Shown in pieces: positions 31,656-39,856 of a stretch of 64,000 nt of DNA. The stretch is from an uncultured Dehalococcoidia bacterium (GTDB lineage Bacteria > Chloroflexota > Dehalococcoidia > Lucifugimonadales > UBA1123), in assembly GCA_951812505.1 (NCBI GenBank), contig CATOSI010000001.1:1-64000 (forward strand), written 5' to 3'. A program made the position numbers and the translations under genes. The notes below the pieces were generated by a model, which worked only from the letters and a program-made list of their open reading frames with translations, searched no databases and was not told the origin of the DNA. The first letter of the stretch is position 1, and every line of letters begins with the position of its first letter.

Positions 31656-32711
31656 ATGGAAATCGGAGTTGGACTGGACCCCACGCTCGGCTTGAACTGG
31701 GATCAGCAGCGGGAGGTATCCCGTGAAGCCGCCAAGCTGGGATACACGAGCATCTGGACGCCGGAAGGCAACGGACAGGACTCGTTTCACCTTTGCGTGC
31801 AACGCTGGCAGGCGACTACAGAGATCGTCCCGGAAGGGCTGACTACAGGAATTGCCGTCTCTCCGGTGATGTACCGGACGCCTCTATCTTTCGCTATGGA
31901 GGGCGGGACGGTCAGCGACATTACGGGCGGTAAGTTCATAATGGGCATCGGGTCGGGCGGCGCGTACAGGCCGCAGGCCAGGGCCGCGCTCGGTGTTGGG
32001 CGTATGTCCGCGCTCGCGCTGATGCGGGACTACCTGTCGGTCATCCGACCGCTGGTGCATGGCGAGCGAGTTGACTATGAGGGCGATACAACCACTCTCA
32101 AGGGTATGAGACTAGGTATGCGCCCGGCCCCGGAAACTCCGGTTTATCTCGGCGCTCTCGGACCGAAGATGCTGGAAATGAGCGGAGAACTGGCGGACGG
32201 AGCGAGTCTGAACTGGTGTACGCCAGAGCAGATAGCGTGGAGCCGGGACCGTATCGCGGAGGGGGCGGCGAAGGCCGGTCGAGACCCCTCTGAGATAAAC
32301 GTGGCTGAGTACATAAGGATCTGCGTTGACGACGACGTTGACATGGCGCGGATCGCGTTGGCGAAGGCTACGATGGGATACGCGCTCGGAGCGTCCGTAC
32401 CCACAGAGCGCGAGCGTCAGCTTGGATACAGGGCACACTTCGAGCGGATGGGATTCACCGACGAACTGGCGCAGCTCGATGAGATGAGGAAGAAAGGGGC
32501 GTCCAACGACGAGGTCGCTGAGGCGTTCCCCGCGGAGATACTTCAGAGCGTAGGCTACTTCGGCAGGGCAGACGGAGCGGCGGCGGCATTCGCGCGTCTC
32601 GCCGAGGGTCTGGACACGGCAATAGTGAGAGTGGTGGCTGCAAGGCGAGGCGTGGATTCGACGCTGGCGGTGATGGAGGCGTGCAAGCCTGAGGCGGTAC
32701 GGGCGGCATAG
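31656..32711 (+). CDS. LLM-class flavin-dependent oxidoreductase (1)
   Basis: A 351-residue bacterial luciferase-like TIM-barrel protein (MEIGVGLDPTLGLNWDQQ, GYTSIWTPEG, GGKFIMGIGSGGAYRPQARAALG, PVYLGALGPKMLEMSGELADG). The pattern is closest to the F420-dependent branch (methylene-H4MPT reductase/glucose-6-phosphate dehydrogenase-like), but whether FMNH2 or F420 is used cannot be decided. It begins a plus-strand run with the NHL propeller (27 nt to its start) and the sugar kinase, implying co-transcription. The gene follows an AACTGAAAACTG-type string and the MITE. Confidence 0.88.
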   Translation: MEIGVGLDPTLGLNWDQQREVSREAAKLGYTSIWTPEGNGQDSFHLCVQRWQATTEIVPEGLTTGIAVSPVMYRTPLSFAMEGGTVSDITGGKFIMGIGSGGAYRPQARAALGVGRMSALALMRDYLSVIRPLVHGERVDYEGDTTTLKGMRLGMRPAPETPVYLGALGPKMLEMSGELADGASLNWCTPEQIAWSRDRIAEGAAKAGRDPSEINVAEYIRICVDDDVDMARIALAKATMGYALGASVPTERERQLGYRAHFERMGFTDELAQLDEMRKKGASNDEVAEAFPAEILQSVGYFGRADGAAAAFARLAEGLDTAIVRVVAARRGVDSTLAVMEACKPEAVRAA

Positions 32712-32738
32712 TTGATAGACAATCGAGAGAGGTTCCTT

Positions 32739-33641
32739 ATGGCTACGGTTGGAAGCGACAAGCACACATTCGACGTGATTTACGACTGGGCGAAACTGCC
32801 CGACGACTGGGACGCGCCAATGGCGGCGGTCGCGGTTGACTCGCAGGACAGGGTTTACGGGTTCAATCGCGGGGAGCGCGGCGTAATCGTGTTCGACAGC
32901 GACGGCAACTACCTGAGCCACTGGGAGGGAGTGGACTTCGTGTTCCCACACGCCATCTACGCAGACCCTTCCGACAACATCTGGATCGTTGACCGCGATA
33001 TGGGCCAGATCCTCAAGTACACCGCTGACGGCGAACTGCTGATGACCATTGGTGAGAAGGGATATCGCTCCGACACCGGCGCGGACAATTCGGTCTTCTC
33101 GTCCAACGGCTGGAGTGACGTAACCCACGGCGGCGAGCCGTTCAACCTGCCGGCGGGTGTCGCTGTAGCAGAAGACGGCAGCGTTTTCGTCGCTGACGGA
33201 TACGCCAACTGCCGGGTCCACAAGTTCACGTCCGATGGCGAACACGTGAAGAGCTGGGGAGATCCGGGCAGCGGGCCAGGGCAGTTCAATCTCCCGCATG
33301 GCGTCTGGGTTGATTCCGAGGGACAAGTTCTAGTGGCGGATCGTGAGAACGACCGCGTGCAGGTATTCGACCAGGAAGGCGGCTATATCGGACAGTGGCC
33401 CTCAGAGCTTATCGGGCCTGCGGTCGTCTGGATGGACTCAGCGGGCGCCGCCTACGTCGCGGAACACAATGGCGGCTTTCTGAGTGTTCTGGACGCGGAC
33501 GGCAACACGCTCGCCCGGTGGGGCGGCCCTGAATTCCGAAGCTGTCACGGGGCGGCGGGCGATTCGGACGGTAACATATATTTCGTGCAGCCGGTGGAGG
33601 GCATGACTGGACGTCGCATCGTGAAGTACGTCCGAAGGTAG
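32739..33641 (+). CDS. NHL-repeat beta-propeller, paralogue of the 6579-7511 protein
   Basis: A 300-residue propeller with blades GSVFVADGYANCRVHKF, GQVLVADRENDRVQVF and GNIYFVQPVEGMTGRRIVKY. It shares blade spacing and the MAT...KLPDDWD start with the protein encoded at 6579-7511. The ATG at 32739 (AGAGAGG 6 nt upstream) is preferred to TTG 32712. Lying between an LLM monooxygenase and a sugar-acid kinase, a lactonase or lyase role in the same pathway is plausible but unproven. No export signal is visible. Confidence 0.82.
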   Translation: MATVGSDKHTFDVIYDWAKLPDDWDAPMAAVAVDSQDRVYGFNRGERGVIVFDSDGNYLSHWEGVDFVFPHAIYADPSDNIWIVDRDMGQILKYTADGELLMTIGEKGYRSDTGADNSVFSSNGWSDVTHGGEPFNLPAGVAVAEDGSVFVADGYANCRVHKFTSDGEHVKSWGDPGSGPGQFNLPHGVWVDSEGQVLVADRENDRVQVFDQEGGYIGQWPSELIGPAVVWMDSAGAAYVAEHNGGFLSVLDADGNTLARWGGPEFRSCHGAAGDSDGNIYFVQPVEGMTGRRIVKYVRR

Positions 33642-33651
33642 GGGAAGTCTC

Positions 33652-34593
33652 ATGCCTGACCTCATCAGTATTGGCGAGTGCATGATCGAACTGTTCTCGG
33701 AAGACCCGATTGAGGAGGCCGAGTCTTTCACGCGCTCGCTCGCCGGGGACAGTTTCAATATCTGCGTTGCCGCACAGCGACTTGGCACCAGTTCGGGATA
33801 TATAACGCGGTTGGGCGACGACCCGTTCGCGGGGTATCTTCTCAACACTTGGAACTCACTTGGAATTGACACGAGTCAGATCAAGACAGTGGGGGGGTTC
33901 AACGCGGTCCACTTCGTCGCGCTTATGCCTGATGGCAACAGGGAGTTCGTGTACTACCGCAGCGGAAGCGCGCCCACCACGCTGGAGCCTAACGACCTTG
34001 ATCCCGAATACATCGGCTCCGCGAAGGTATTGCACTGCTCGGGCATCGCGCAGGCTATCTCGGAAAGCGCTCGCGCGACGGTTCTGAGGGCAGCGCAGAT
34101 CGCCAAAGAACGCGGTCTGAAGGTCTCATACGACCCGAACTACCGCCACCAGCTCTGGAGTCCCGAAGATCTGCGCGAGGCCGCCGTCGAGTTGCTGCCG
34201 TATGTGGACTACTTTCTGACGAACTCGTCAGAGGATGCTCCGGCTCTGATCGGCTCCGACGACCCCTATCGCATGGTCGAGCATTACCGTGACTTGGATG
34301 TGCCTGTTGTCGCAGTGACCCGGGGAGAGGAAGGAGCGGTGATTGGTTCTGAGGATGGCATCGTCGAGGTTCCGGCCTACTCTCCGGGTGGTCTCATAGA
34401 CACCACCGCAGCTGGGGATGCTTTCAATGGGGCCTTCATACATGGGCTATTGAACGGAATGAGCGTAGAGGACGCGGGACGACTCGGAACGATAACTGCG
34501 GGGCTGAAGCTGAGGCAACGGGGCGCGATTGCGGGGATGCCGAGCGGCGAAGAGGCGTTTGGGTTGTTCGACCGATTAAGGACTGATGACTAG
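33652..34593 (+). CDS. PfkB-family carbohydrate kinase (2-keto-3-deoxygluconate kinase-like)
   Basis: A 313-residue ribokinase-fold kinase. The N-terminal ISIGECMIEL and FTRSLAGDSFNICVAAQRLG are typical of KDG kinases. The PfkB signature reads DTTAAGDAFNGAF near residue 247, with the catalytic Asp and an anion hole AAGD in place of GAGD. It would phosphorylate a 2-keto-3-deoxy sugar acid with ATP for aldol cleavage. It lies 10 nt after the propeller gene; the enolase-superfamily dehydratase that could supply substrate is at 36895. Confidence 0.85.
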   Translation: MPDLISIGECMIELFSEDPIEEAESFTRSLAGDSFNICVAAQRLGTSSGYITRLGDDPFAGYLLNTWNSLGIDTSQIKTVGGFNAVHFVALMPDGNREFVYYRSGSAPTTLEPNDLDPEYIGSAKVLHCSGIAQAISESARATVLRAAQIAKERGLKVSYDPNYRHQLWSPEDLREAAVELLPYVDYFLTNSSEDAPALIGSDDPYRMVEHYRDLDVPVVAVTRGEEGAVIGSEDGIVEVPAYSPGGLIDTTAAGDAFNGAFIHGLLNGMSVEDAGRLGTITAGLKLRQRGAIAGMPSGEEAFGLFDRLRTDD

Positions 34594-34637
34594 AACCGGG
34601 GCCAGCAAGTTCTGCCATATTGCAGCTTACCCTACCC

Positions 34638-34665
34638 CTGGATTCCCGCCTTCGCGGGAATGACG
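34638..34665. repeat. Dispersed palindrome, family B
   Basis: CTGGATTCCCGCC ... GGGAATGACG core, after the kinase stop. Imperfect outer arms CTTACCC (34626 onward) and GGGTTAAG (about 34677) surround it. Confidence 0.7.
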
Positions 34666-34717
34666 ATTAGTAGTTGGGTTAAGTCATTATCTCAGATGGA
34701 TACAGCACTAGAAGAGT

Positions 34718-34739
34718 GGGCGTCCACAGGGGACGCCCC
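34718..34739. repeat. Dispersed palindrome, family C
   Basis: GGGCGTCC and GGACGCCC are perfect 8-bp arms around ACAGG, 23 nt before the zinc-ribbon gene. Confidence 0.6.
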
Positions 34740-34761
34740 TACGGAGGACTGAGAATCGAAG

Positions 34762-34950
34762 ATGGCGACCGAACAGCAGATTCAACAAGCAATAGATAGC
34801 CTGGACTGGATTCAACCCTGCCCGACATGCGGAATGCGTTACTGTGTGGGTGATTATGAGTGTCCACACTGTGGCACAGATCTCGACGATAACTTGAGAG
34901 CCTGGGCAACTGCGCTGGTGGATCGGCTGATGGCCGATAGTAGTCAGTAA
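34762..34950 (+). CDS. Small zinc-ribbon protein
   Basis: A 62-residue protein with two knuckles, CPTCG and CPHCG, 16 residues apart, which should bind one zinc ion, followed by a helix (LRAWATALVDRLMADS). Such short zinc ribbons can mediate protein or nucleic-acid contacts; no specific function is recognised. It is preceded by GGAGGA and stands alone, after repeats of families B and C and before the DUF433/DUF5615 pair. Confidence 0.6.
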   Translation: MATEQQIQQAIDSLDWIQPCPTCGMRYCVGDYECPHCGTDLDDNLRAWATALVDRLMADSSQ

Positions 34951-35033
34951 TTAGTTGAACGAACTCGTCGAAGTTAGGAAAATGCTACGCTCCCCTAATC
35001 GCGCGTCTAAGAACTAAATAGAGGATAAGAACA

Positions 35034-35291
35034 ATGACGAACGAGCAGGAGATTCTGAATCGAATTACGGTGCGGACGGACGTGTTGGGCGGGAAGCCTA
35101 TCATCCGAGATATGCGAATCTCGGTGGAGCATATTCTGGGAATGTTGGCGGCGGGAGATAGCGTACAGGTGATATTGGATGAGTACTCGTTTCTGGAACC
35201 GGAAGACATACAGGCGTGCTTTCTGTTCGCGTATCGCTCACTAGCAGGGGAACAGATACATGAGCGTGTAGGCGTACAGGGAGCGCCGTGA
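35034..35291 (+). CDS. DUF433 protein (antitoxin-like)
   Basis: An 85-residue DUF433-type protein: ILNRITVRTDVLGGKPIIRDMRISVEHILGMLAAG, then VILDEYSFLEPEDIQACFLFAYRSL. The fold is a winged-helix-like DNA-binding domain also found as VapB-type antitoxin. It overlaps the next gene (DUF5615) by 4 nt in a GTGA junction, the common arrangement of this toxin-antitoxin-like pair. The conserved GGKP...R motif is intact. Confidence 0.85.
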   Translation: MTNEQEILNRITVRTDVLGGKPIIRDMRISVEHILGMLAAGDSVQVILDEYSFLEPEDIQACFLFAYRSLAGEQIHERVGVQGAP

Positions 35292-35644
35292 AATTTCTTC
35301 TGGATGTTTCGGCGTCCTCTCGCAGTATGCGCGCCACTTTGACGCGGCTGGGACACGATGTTATATCGGCTTCGGATATGATTCCCGGCACAGCGGATGA
35401 AGAGATACTCGACATTGCGGCTGAAGAGGGGCGCATACTCGTTACCGAGGATAAGGACTTTGGCGAGCTAGTGTTTGTACGCGGTCTGGCTCACCCGTGC
35501 ATTATTCGATTCGCTGAAATGCGGGTTGAAGAAAAAGTGGCGGCAATGGTGGAGTTGCTTGATCTACACGCGGACGCAATGAATAGTGGGGTTATGATAG
35601 TTGTTACGCGAAGTCAGTATCGCATACGTCATAGAGGAATTTAG
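35288..35644 (+). CDS. DUF5615 PIN-like protein (toxin-like)
   Basis: A 118-residue protein with the short PIN-like pattern: KFLLDVSASSRSMRATLTRLGHDVISAS with the first Asp, LDIAAEEGRILVTEDKDFGELVF with the central acidic cluster, and a C-terminal helix. PIN-fold proteins are metal-dependent ribonucleases, and the key acidic residues (Asp6, Glu/Asp in TEDKDF) are present. The expected N-terminal LLDEN reads LLDVS, so one position is changed. It is translationally coupled to DUF433, supporting a toxin-antitoxin role, though activity of DUF5615 is little tested. Confidence 0.8.
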   Translation: MKFLLDVSASSRSMRATLTRLGHDVISASDMIPGTADEEILDIAAEEGRILVTEDKDFGELVFVRGLAHPCIIRFAEMRVEEKVAAMVELLDLHADAMNSGVMIVVTRSQYRIRHRGI

Positions 35645-35690
35645 GGGCAGTGATTCACGACTAGGAACTAAACGTTAAGGACTAAGAACT

Positions 35691-36443
35691 ATGAGACTCG
35701 AGGAAAAGGTAGCATTCATCAGCGGTGGCGCAAGAGGAATGGGAGCGGTGGAAGCGCGGCTGTTTGCGAGCGAGGGAGCTGCGGTCGCTATAGGCGATAC
35801 TCTGGTGGAAGAGGGCCGGGCGGTTGCCGCAGAGATAAGCGAATCGGGCGGGCAATGCCTGTTCGCGCCTCTTGACGTGACCAGTGAGTCAGACTGGCAG
35901 AGGGCCATAGCGGATACTGTCTCGGCGTTCGGACGGCTGGACATATTGGTGAACAACGCGGGCGTCAGCCAGTGGAGTCTTCTGCATGAGACGAGCGAGG
36001 AGGATTGGGACCGCGTCATGGACATCAACACGAAGGGAGTGTTTCTTGGGACCAAGCACGCGATTCCGGCGATGAAGGAATCAGGCGGCGGCTCCATAAT
36101 CAACATATCGTCGCAGTTGGGCCTCGTGGGGACGGAGCAGTCCAGTCCTCAGTACCAGGCGTCCAAGGGAGCGGTGAGGCTGCTCACGAAGCACACCGCG
36201 ATGCAGTACGCGCCGGACGGGATACGGTGCAATTCGGTACATCCGGGGCCGATAAATACCGCCATGACCGAACAGCGCAGGGCTGACCCGGAAGCCTATG
36301 CCAAGATGCTGTCCAGAATTCCGATAGGACGTTACGGAGAGCCTATCGAGATAGCGAATGGCGTACTGTATCTGGCGTCGGATGAGTCGCGGTGGGTTAC
36401 GGGGAGCGAGTTGGTGCTGGATGGGGGATGGACGGCGAGGTAA
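35691..36443 (+). CDS. Short-chain dehydrogenase/reductase
   Basis: A 250-residue classical SDR: cofactor motif SGGARGMG near residue 12, NNAG near residue 88, catalytic Ser (NISSQLG), YQASK near residue 153 and the C-terminal GSELVLDGGW. It oxidises or reduces a secondary alcohol with NAD(P). Its neighbours (kinase, galactonate-dehydratase-like enzyme, FAH) make a sugar or 3-deoxy-sugar-acid substrate plausible. An AT-rich AGGAACTAAACG...AAGAACT string precedes the start codon. Confidence 0.9.
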   Translation: MRLEEKVAFISGGARGMGAVEARLFASEGAAVAIGDTLVEEGRAVAAEISESGGQCLFAPLDVTSESDWQRAIADTVSAFGRLDILVNNAGVSQWSLLHETSEEDWDRVMDINTKGVFLGTKHAIPAMKESGGGSIINISSQLGLVGTEQSSPQYQASKGAVRLLTKHTAMQYAPDGIRCNSVHPGPINTAMTEQRRADPEAYAKMLSRIPIGRYGEPIEIANGVLYLASDESRWVTGSELVLDGGWTAR

Positions 36444-36488
36444 TTTTAAGTTATCAGTTTTCAGTAGTCAGTCTGAATTCTAAAAACT

Positions 36489-36853
36489 ATGCAGGACTTC
36501 AAGAATCTCGTAGTTTGGAAGCGAAGCCACGCTCTGACGCTTGACCTATGCAGAGTCACAAATCATTTCCGGCGAGTGAACAATTTGGATTGACGAGCCA
36601 GATACGGAGAGAGGCAGCCTCAATACCAGCCAACATTGCCGAGGGATCGGGACGTGTCGGAAACCCTGAACTCGCCCGATTTCTCAGCATAGCGTCCGGA
36701 TCCGCAAGTGAACTGGAGTATCACCTGATTTTGGCACGTGACCTGAATCTCATTGATGCTAAGACTCATAACAAACTCAATAGTGAACTCGTTCAAATCA
36801 AGAGAATGATGGGCTCGCTAATAACCCGACTGAAGACCAACAAACGCCAGTAA
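36489..36853 (+). pseudogene. Four-helix bundle (S23/intervening-sequence) protein gene with frameshift
   Basis: Frame 1 from ATG 36489 encodes the family N-terminus MQDFKNLVVWKRSHALTLDL and runs into a stop near 36591. Frame 2 (used from about 36560) continues it: FPASEQFGLTSQIRREAA, IPANIAEGSGRVG, ARFLSIASGSASELEYHL. Joining them needs one extra base around ACAAATCATTTCC (36563-36575), so a single-base deletion has split the gene. No classical slippery heptamer is present. A shortened protein from ATG 36548 would lack helix 1. The family is of unknown function, often inserted in 23S rRNA genes but also free-standing. Confidence 0.75.
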
Positions 36854-36894
36854 TCGCCAATCTGAATACTGATAACTGAACACTGGAGACTCCC

Positions 36895-38040
36895 ATGCAG
36901 ATAACAGATGTGAAACATTTTCTGGCAAACCCGGGGCGGGGGAAGAATCTCTGCTTTGTGAAGGTGGAGACGGATGAGGGGATATATGGGTGGGGGGAAG
37001 CCTATACGCAGTCGGACAGGGACGTGCAGGTGACGGCGCATATTGACCAGATGCGGCGGTATCTTATCGGGCGGGATCCGCGCAACATCAAGCACTTTCT
37101 GCAGTGGTCTTACGACGACTTCGCGGGGCGACGGGGCGCGATGGACTTCTGGTGCGCGGTGAGCGGTATCGAGCACGCGATGTGGGACATCACCGGTAAG
37201 AAGGCTGGTATGCCGGTGCACATGCTCATCGGAGGAGCGTGCCGGGACAAGATTCGCGTGTATGCCAACGGCTGGAGCGGCGGTCCGCCGGATGAACTTG
37301 CGGACAGGGCTCGCGCCGTGGTGGAGATGGGCTTCACGGCGATGAAGTTCGATCCCATACCCGGACCCTGGCGAACCTTCGTGAGCAAGGAAGTGGAGAA
37401 TGCGGCTATCGAGAACGTGCGAGTCGTGCGTGAAGCCGTTGGCTGGGACGTAGATATACTGGTGGAGATGCACCGGCGTCTTGCTCCGATGCACGCGAGG
37501 CGCATCGGGCGTGAGATCGAACGCTACCGTCCCTTCTGGTATGAAGAGCCGGTGCTCGCAGAGAACATTGACGCGCTGGCCGCGGTCAAGAGGGACGTGA
37601 ACATTCCAATCGTGACAGGTGAGGAACTCTACACCAAGTTCGAGTTTCGGGAAGTGTTCGAGAAGCAAGCCGCGGACATTCTCAATCCCGACGTGTGCAA
37701 CGTGGGAGGGATACTGGAGTTGAAGGAGATAGCGGCGATGGCGGAGCCGTACTACGTAGTGGTGTCGCCGCACAATTTCAACAGCACGACGCTCGGACTT
37801 GCGGCGACGATTCAGGTGTCGGCCGCGATTCCGAACTTCCTGATAACCGAGTACTTCGTGAACCTCGAAGATTTCGGCAACGACATTGCGGTGAACCCGT
37901 TCAAGGTCGAAGAAGGATATATCAAGGTACCGGACACCCCGGGCATTGGTATTGATCTGGATGAGGAGCAACTGTCGAAGTATCCGTACAGGCCGTTCGA
38001 TCCGCGGTCGCCGCTTCAGTATTACGAAGAGGGTCCGTAG
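36895..38040 (+). CDS. Mandelate racemase/enolase-superfamily dehydratase (galactonate dehydratase-like)
   Basis: A 381-residue enolase-superfamily enzyme. The N-terminal capping domain (VETDEGIYGWGEAYTQSDRD) precedes a modified TIM barrel with metal ligands in VEMHRRLAP, WYEEPVLAEN and VTGEELYTK, and the catalytic His of SPHNFNSTT. Family members abstract the proton next to a carboxylate and dehydrate acid sugars to 2-keto-3-deoxy acids. The first metal ligand appears as Glu in VEMH, as in some galactonate/mannonate dehydratase-like groups. The KDG-kinase-like gene upstream fits as the next step. Confidence 0.88.
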   Translation: MQITDVKHFLANPGRGKNLCFVKVETDEGIYGWGEAYTQSDRDVQVTAHIDQMRRYLIGRDPRNIKHFLQWSYDDFAGRRGAMDFWCAVSGIEHAMWDITGKKAGMPVHMLIGGACRDKIRVYANGWSGGPPDELADRARAVVEMGFTAMKFDPIPGPWRTFVSKEVENAAIENVRVVREAVGWDVDILVEMHRRLAPMHARRIGREIERYRPFWYEEPVLAENIDALAAVKRDVNIPIVTGEELYTKFEFREVFEKQAADILNPDVCNVGGILELKEIAAMAEPYYVVVSPHNFNSTTLGLAATIQVSAAIPNFLITEYFVNLEDFGNDIAVNPFKVEEGYIKVPDTPGIGIDLDEEQLSKYPYRPFDPRSPLQYYEEGP

Positions 38041-38044
38041 GGTT

Positions 38045-38124
38045 CTCTCCCTCACCCCAGCCCTCTCCCATCAAGGTAGAGGGAGGATCTCTATCGGTCT
38101 GGCGGGCGCCCACTAGGGATGCCC
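38045..38124. repeat. Adjacent family A and family C palindromes
   Basis: CTCCCTCACCCC...AGAGGGAGGAT (family A, 38045-38087), then GGGCGCCC...GGGATGCCC (family C, 38104-38124), between the convergent dehydratase and VOC genes. Either hairpin could end transcripts. Confidence 0.6.
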
Positions 38125-38141
38125 TACGGGTGGCCTGTGGG

Positions 38142-38525
38142 TCAGGGGATCGGTTCGCCCTTGCGTTCGGGGGGCTGCTCGAGGACCTGGATGATGTTGC
38201 CGTCCGGGTCCAAGAATGAGGCTACCCAGCCTCCCCAATGCTCTTTCTCAGGCTTCCGTATGAACTCCACGCCTCCTGCGGCGAGTTCCTCGTGGAGTTC
38301 GTGTATGCCCTCCACGTCGAAGTTGACCATGATGCGATGTGGGTCCCTGGCCTGTCCGCTCACGTGGTCGTGGCTGCCGATGGCGAATCTGAGTCCTCCC
38401 CACTTGAATGAGACGAAGTAGGGTCGGACGGAGTAAGGCTCCATTCCCAGTGTGTCGCAGTAGAACTCTTTGAGGCGCGGCAAGTCCCCGGTCCAGATAA
38501 TCACCCCGTTCATGTGTCCGATCAT
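38142..38525 (-). CDS. VOC superfamily (glyoxalase/dioxygenase-fold) protein
   Basis: A 127-residue single-domain VOC protein with two beta-alpha-beta-beta-beta modules: NGVIIWTGDLPRLKEFYCDTLGM and HRIMVNFDVEGIHELHEELAAGG, ending WVASFLDPDGNIIQVLEQP, whose Glu is the usual last metal ligand. The family includes glyoxalases, epimerases, ring-cleaving dioxygenases and resistance proteins; the reaction cannot be named. ATG 38525 is used; GTG 38537 is also possible. It belongs to no obvious operon. Confidence 0.85.
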   Translation of the reverse strand: MIGHMNGVIIWTGDLPRLKEFYCDTLGMEPYSVRPYFVSFKWGGLRFAIGSHDHVSGQARDPHRIMVNFDVEGIHELHEELAAGGVEFIRKPEKEHWGGWVASFLDPDGNIIQVLEQPPERKGEPIP

Positions 38526-38560
38526 GGCGGTTCGCACCTCGACAGGTTCAGGATTCGGTT

Positions 38561-38588
38561 TTCAAAATTGGGCTGTTGGGCATATAAT
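38561..38588 (+). promoter_or_regulatory. Promoter of a candidate small RNA
   Basis: TTCAAA (38561-38566) and a perfect TATAAT (38583-38588) with 16-nt spacing on the plus strand, where no plus-strand gene follows. Confidence 0.5.
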
Positions 38589-38594
38589 GGTGTT

Positions 38595-38748
38595 CAGGGA
38601 TTCGGGTGGAAGTTGTTGAAAGCCCTTGGAAGTGTCCCTGGAAAGGAGGTTGCTGAATTGGATAGTAGTAGTCGGAGGTGTTCCGGGTAGGTGTTCCCTG
38701 GGACATCTCTAATTCGGACGGGGTCTTGCCTGGCAAGGCCCCGTTTTT
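38595..38748 (+). ncRNA. Candidate intergenic small RNA or mini-ORF transcript of about 150 nt
   Basis: Bounded by a TATAAT promoter and a strong intrinsic terminator, in a gap between two minus-strand genes. Predicted pairings include CAGGGA/TCCCTG near the 5' end and AGGTGTTCC/GGGACATCT before the terminator. An AGGAGG (about 38644-38649) precedes short TTG-initiated frames of 10-20 codons, so a leader peptide or micropeptide is also possible. It matches none of 6S, SRP, tmRNA or RNase P RNA as far as I can see. Confidence 0.4.
38719..38748 (+). terminator. Rho-independent terminator
   Basis: CGGGGTCTTGCC and GGCAAGGCCCCG (with two G-T/C-G interior pairs) form a stem of about 11 bp with a tiny loop (38719-38743), followed by TTTTT (38744-38748). 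Its orientation serves the plus strand only. Confidence 0.8.
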
Positions 38749-38802
38749 GTGTGTGCGGGCCTGTGGCTGGGGTTGGTGTTTCGGGGATGCCGATTTATAC
38801 CT

Positions 38803-39759
38803 CTACTGTTTCCCCTCGAAGAAGCGGCGGGGGTTGTCCACGAAGATGTTGTTGATGTCGTCGTCGGTTGCGCCGAGTTCCTTCAGGCGCGGGATGACGC
38901 GGCGTGTGATGAACAGATAGCCGTCGGGGTTGTACTGGCGGCGTTGTTCCTGCATCTCCTGGCTGGCTATGCTGAGGGTTACGGACCAATCATGCCCGAG
39001 CATGATGCGATGGCTCCAACCGGCTTGAATCAGCTTCCATGCGGTCTCGGTGCGACCCTCCCAGTCGGGGGTGAGTTCGGTCTTCCTGCCAGGGTATCTG
39101 TCGAGCCCGATCCAGACACCTTTCTCCAGAAGACCTATCAGGTACTCGGTGTCGGTAGTGTCGTTGGAGTGGCCGACGTAAACTCGGTTCAGGTCAACTC
39201 CCTCGTCCTCAAATATCGCAACCTGCTGTTCGCCGACGCGCTCTGGCGCCCAGGTGTGGGTGGAGATGGGGACGTTCGTGGCTATCTGCGCGCGCGCCGC
39301 TGCCCTGAGGATTATCTCCCCTTCTTCGGTCACGCCACCCATGTCGTTGGCGACCTTGATTATTCCGGCCTTGATACCAGTGTTCTCGATGCCCTCCTCT
39401 ATCTCGCGGATGTACAAGGGGGCAATCATGTCGGGAGTGGAGGTCCAGAAGACCCTAGGAATGTCCCGCCATGTTCCGGTGGCGCAGATTATGTTGACGC
39501 CGGACTCGCGGGAGACCTGCTCCAGCATACGAATATCGCGTCCGAGGTCTATAGTAGTGACGTCAATGATGGTGCGAAGCCCCTCGGCGTAGGCTTCGCC
39601 CAGGTCGGCTATTCCGCGCTCGATGGAACCCGCACGGTCAATGAATTCGGGATAGACATACTGGATACCGGCAGAAGACACGATTACGTGCTCGTGTGAG
39701 AGGGTGAAACCCAGGTCGGCGGTGTCCATCGGGCCAAGTACGGAATTGATTTCTGTCAT
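38803..39759 (-). CDS. Phosphotriesterase-family metal hydrolase (lactonase-like)
   Basis: A 318-residue amidohydrolase-superfamily TIM barrel. It has the metal motif LSHEHVI (HxH) near residue 23, the bridging Lys in AGIIKVAND near residue 129, STHTWAP and VYVGHSND histidines, and the last Asp in MLGHDWS. Phosphotriesterase relatives mostly hydrolyse lactones. Near a sugar-acid dehydratase and FAH hydrolase, a sugar lactonase role is a reasonable inference. Start ATG 39759. It precedes the candidate small RNA region with 54 nt to the terminator hairpin. Confidence 0.87.
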   Translation of the reverse strand: MTEINSVLGPMDTADLGFTLSHEHVIVSSAGIQYVYPEFIDRAGSIERGIADLGEAYAEGLRTIIDVTTIDLGRDIRMLEQVSRESGVNIICATGTWRDIPRVFWTSTPDMIAPLYIREIEEGIENTGIKAGIIKVANDMGGVTEEGEIILRAAARAQIATNVPISTHTWAPERVGEQQVAIFEDEGVDLNRVYVGHSNDTTDTEYLIGLLEKGVWIGLDRYPGRKTELTPDWEGRTETAWKLIQAGWSHRIMLGHDWSVTLSIASQEMQEQRRQYNPDGYLFITRRVIPRLKELGATDDDINNIFVDNPRRFFEGKQ

Positions 39760-39816
39760 GACTGATTATACTCCTCTGTCCTTTGGACAGTTGGGGAACG
39801 AACAGATTCGACGCTG

Positions 39817-39843
39817 TGGATTCCCGTTTTCACGGGAATGACG
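39817..39843. repeat. Dispersed palindrome, family B
   Basis: TGGATTCCCGTTTTCACGGG...TGACG core, with outer arms CAGATT (about 39803) and AATCTG (about 39847), between the FAH and phosphotriesterase-like genes. Confidence 0.7.
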
Positions 39844-39856
39844 GTTAATCTGAAAT

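Noticed and set aside
36793..38055. 420-residue minus-strand ORF opposite the enolase-superfamily gene
   Set aside because: Arg/His-rich shadow frame; the plus strand has intact metal-ligand and catalytic motifs.
38548..38736. 62-residue minus-strand ORF across the small RNA region
   Set aside because: Low-complexity composition, no ribosome-binding site, and it overlaps the promoter-terminator unit on the plus strand.
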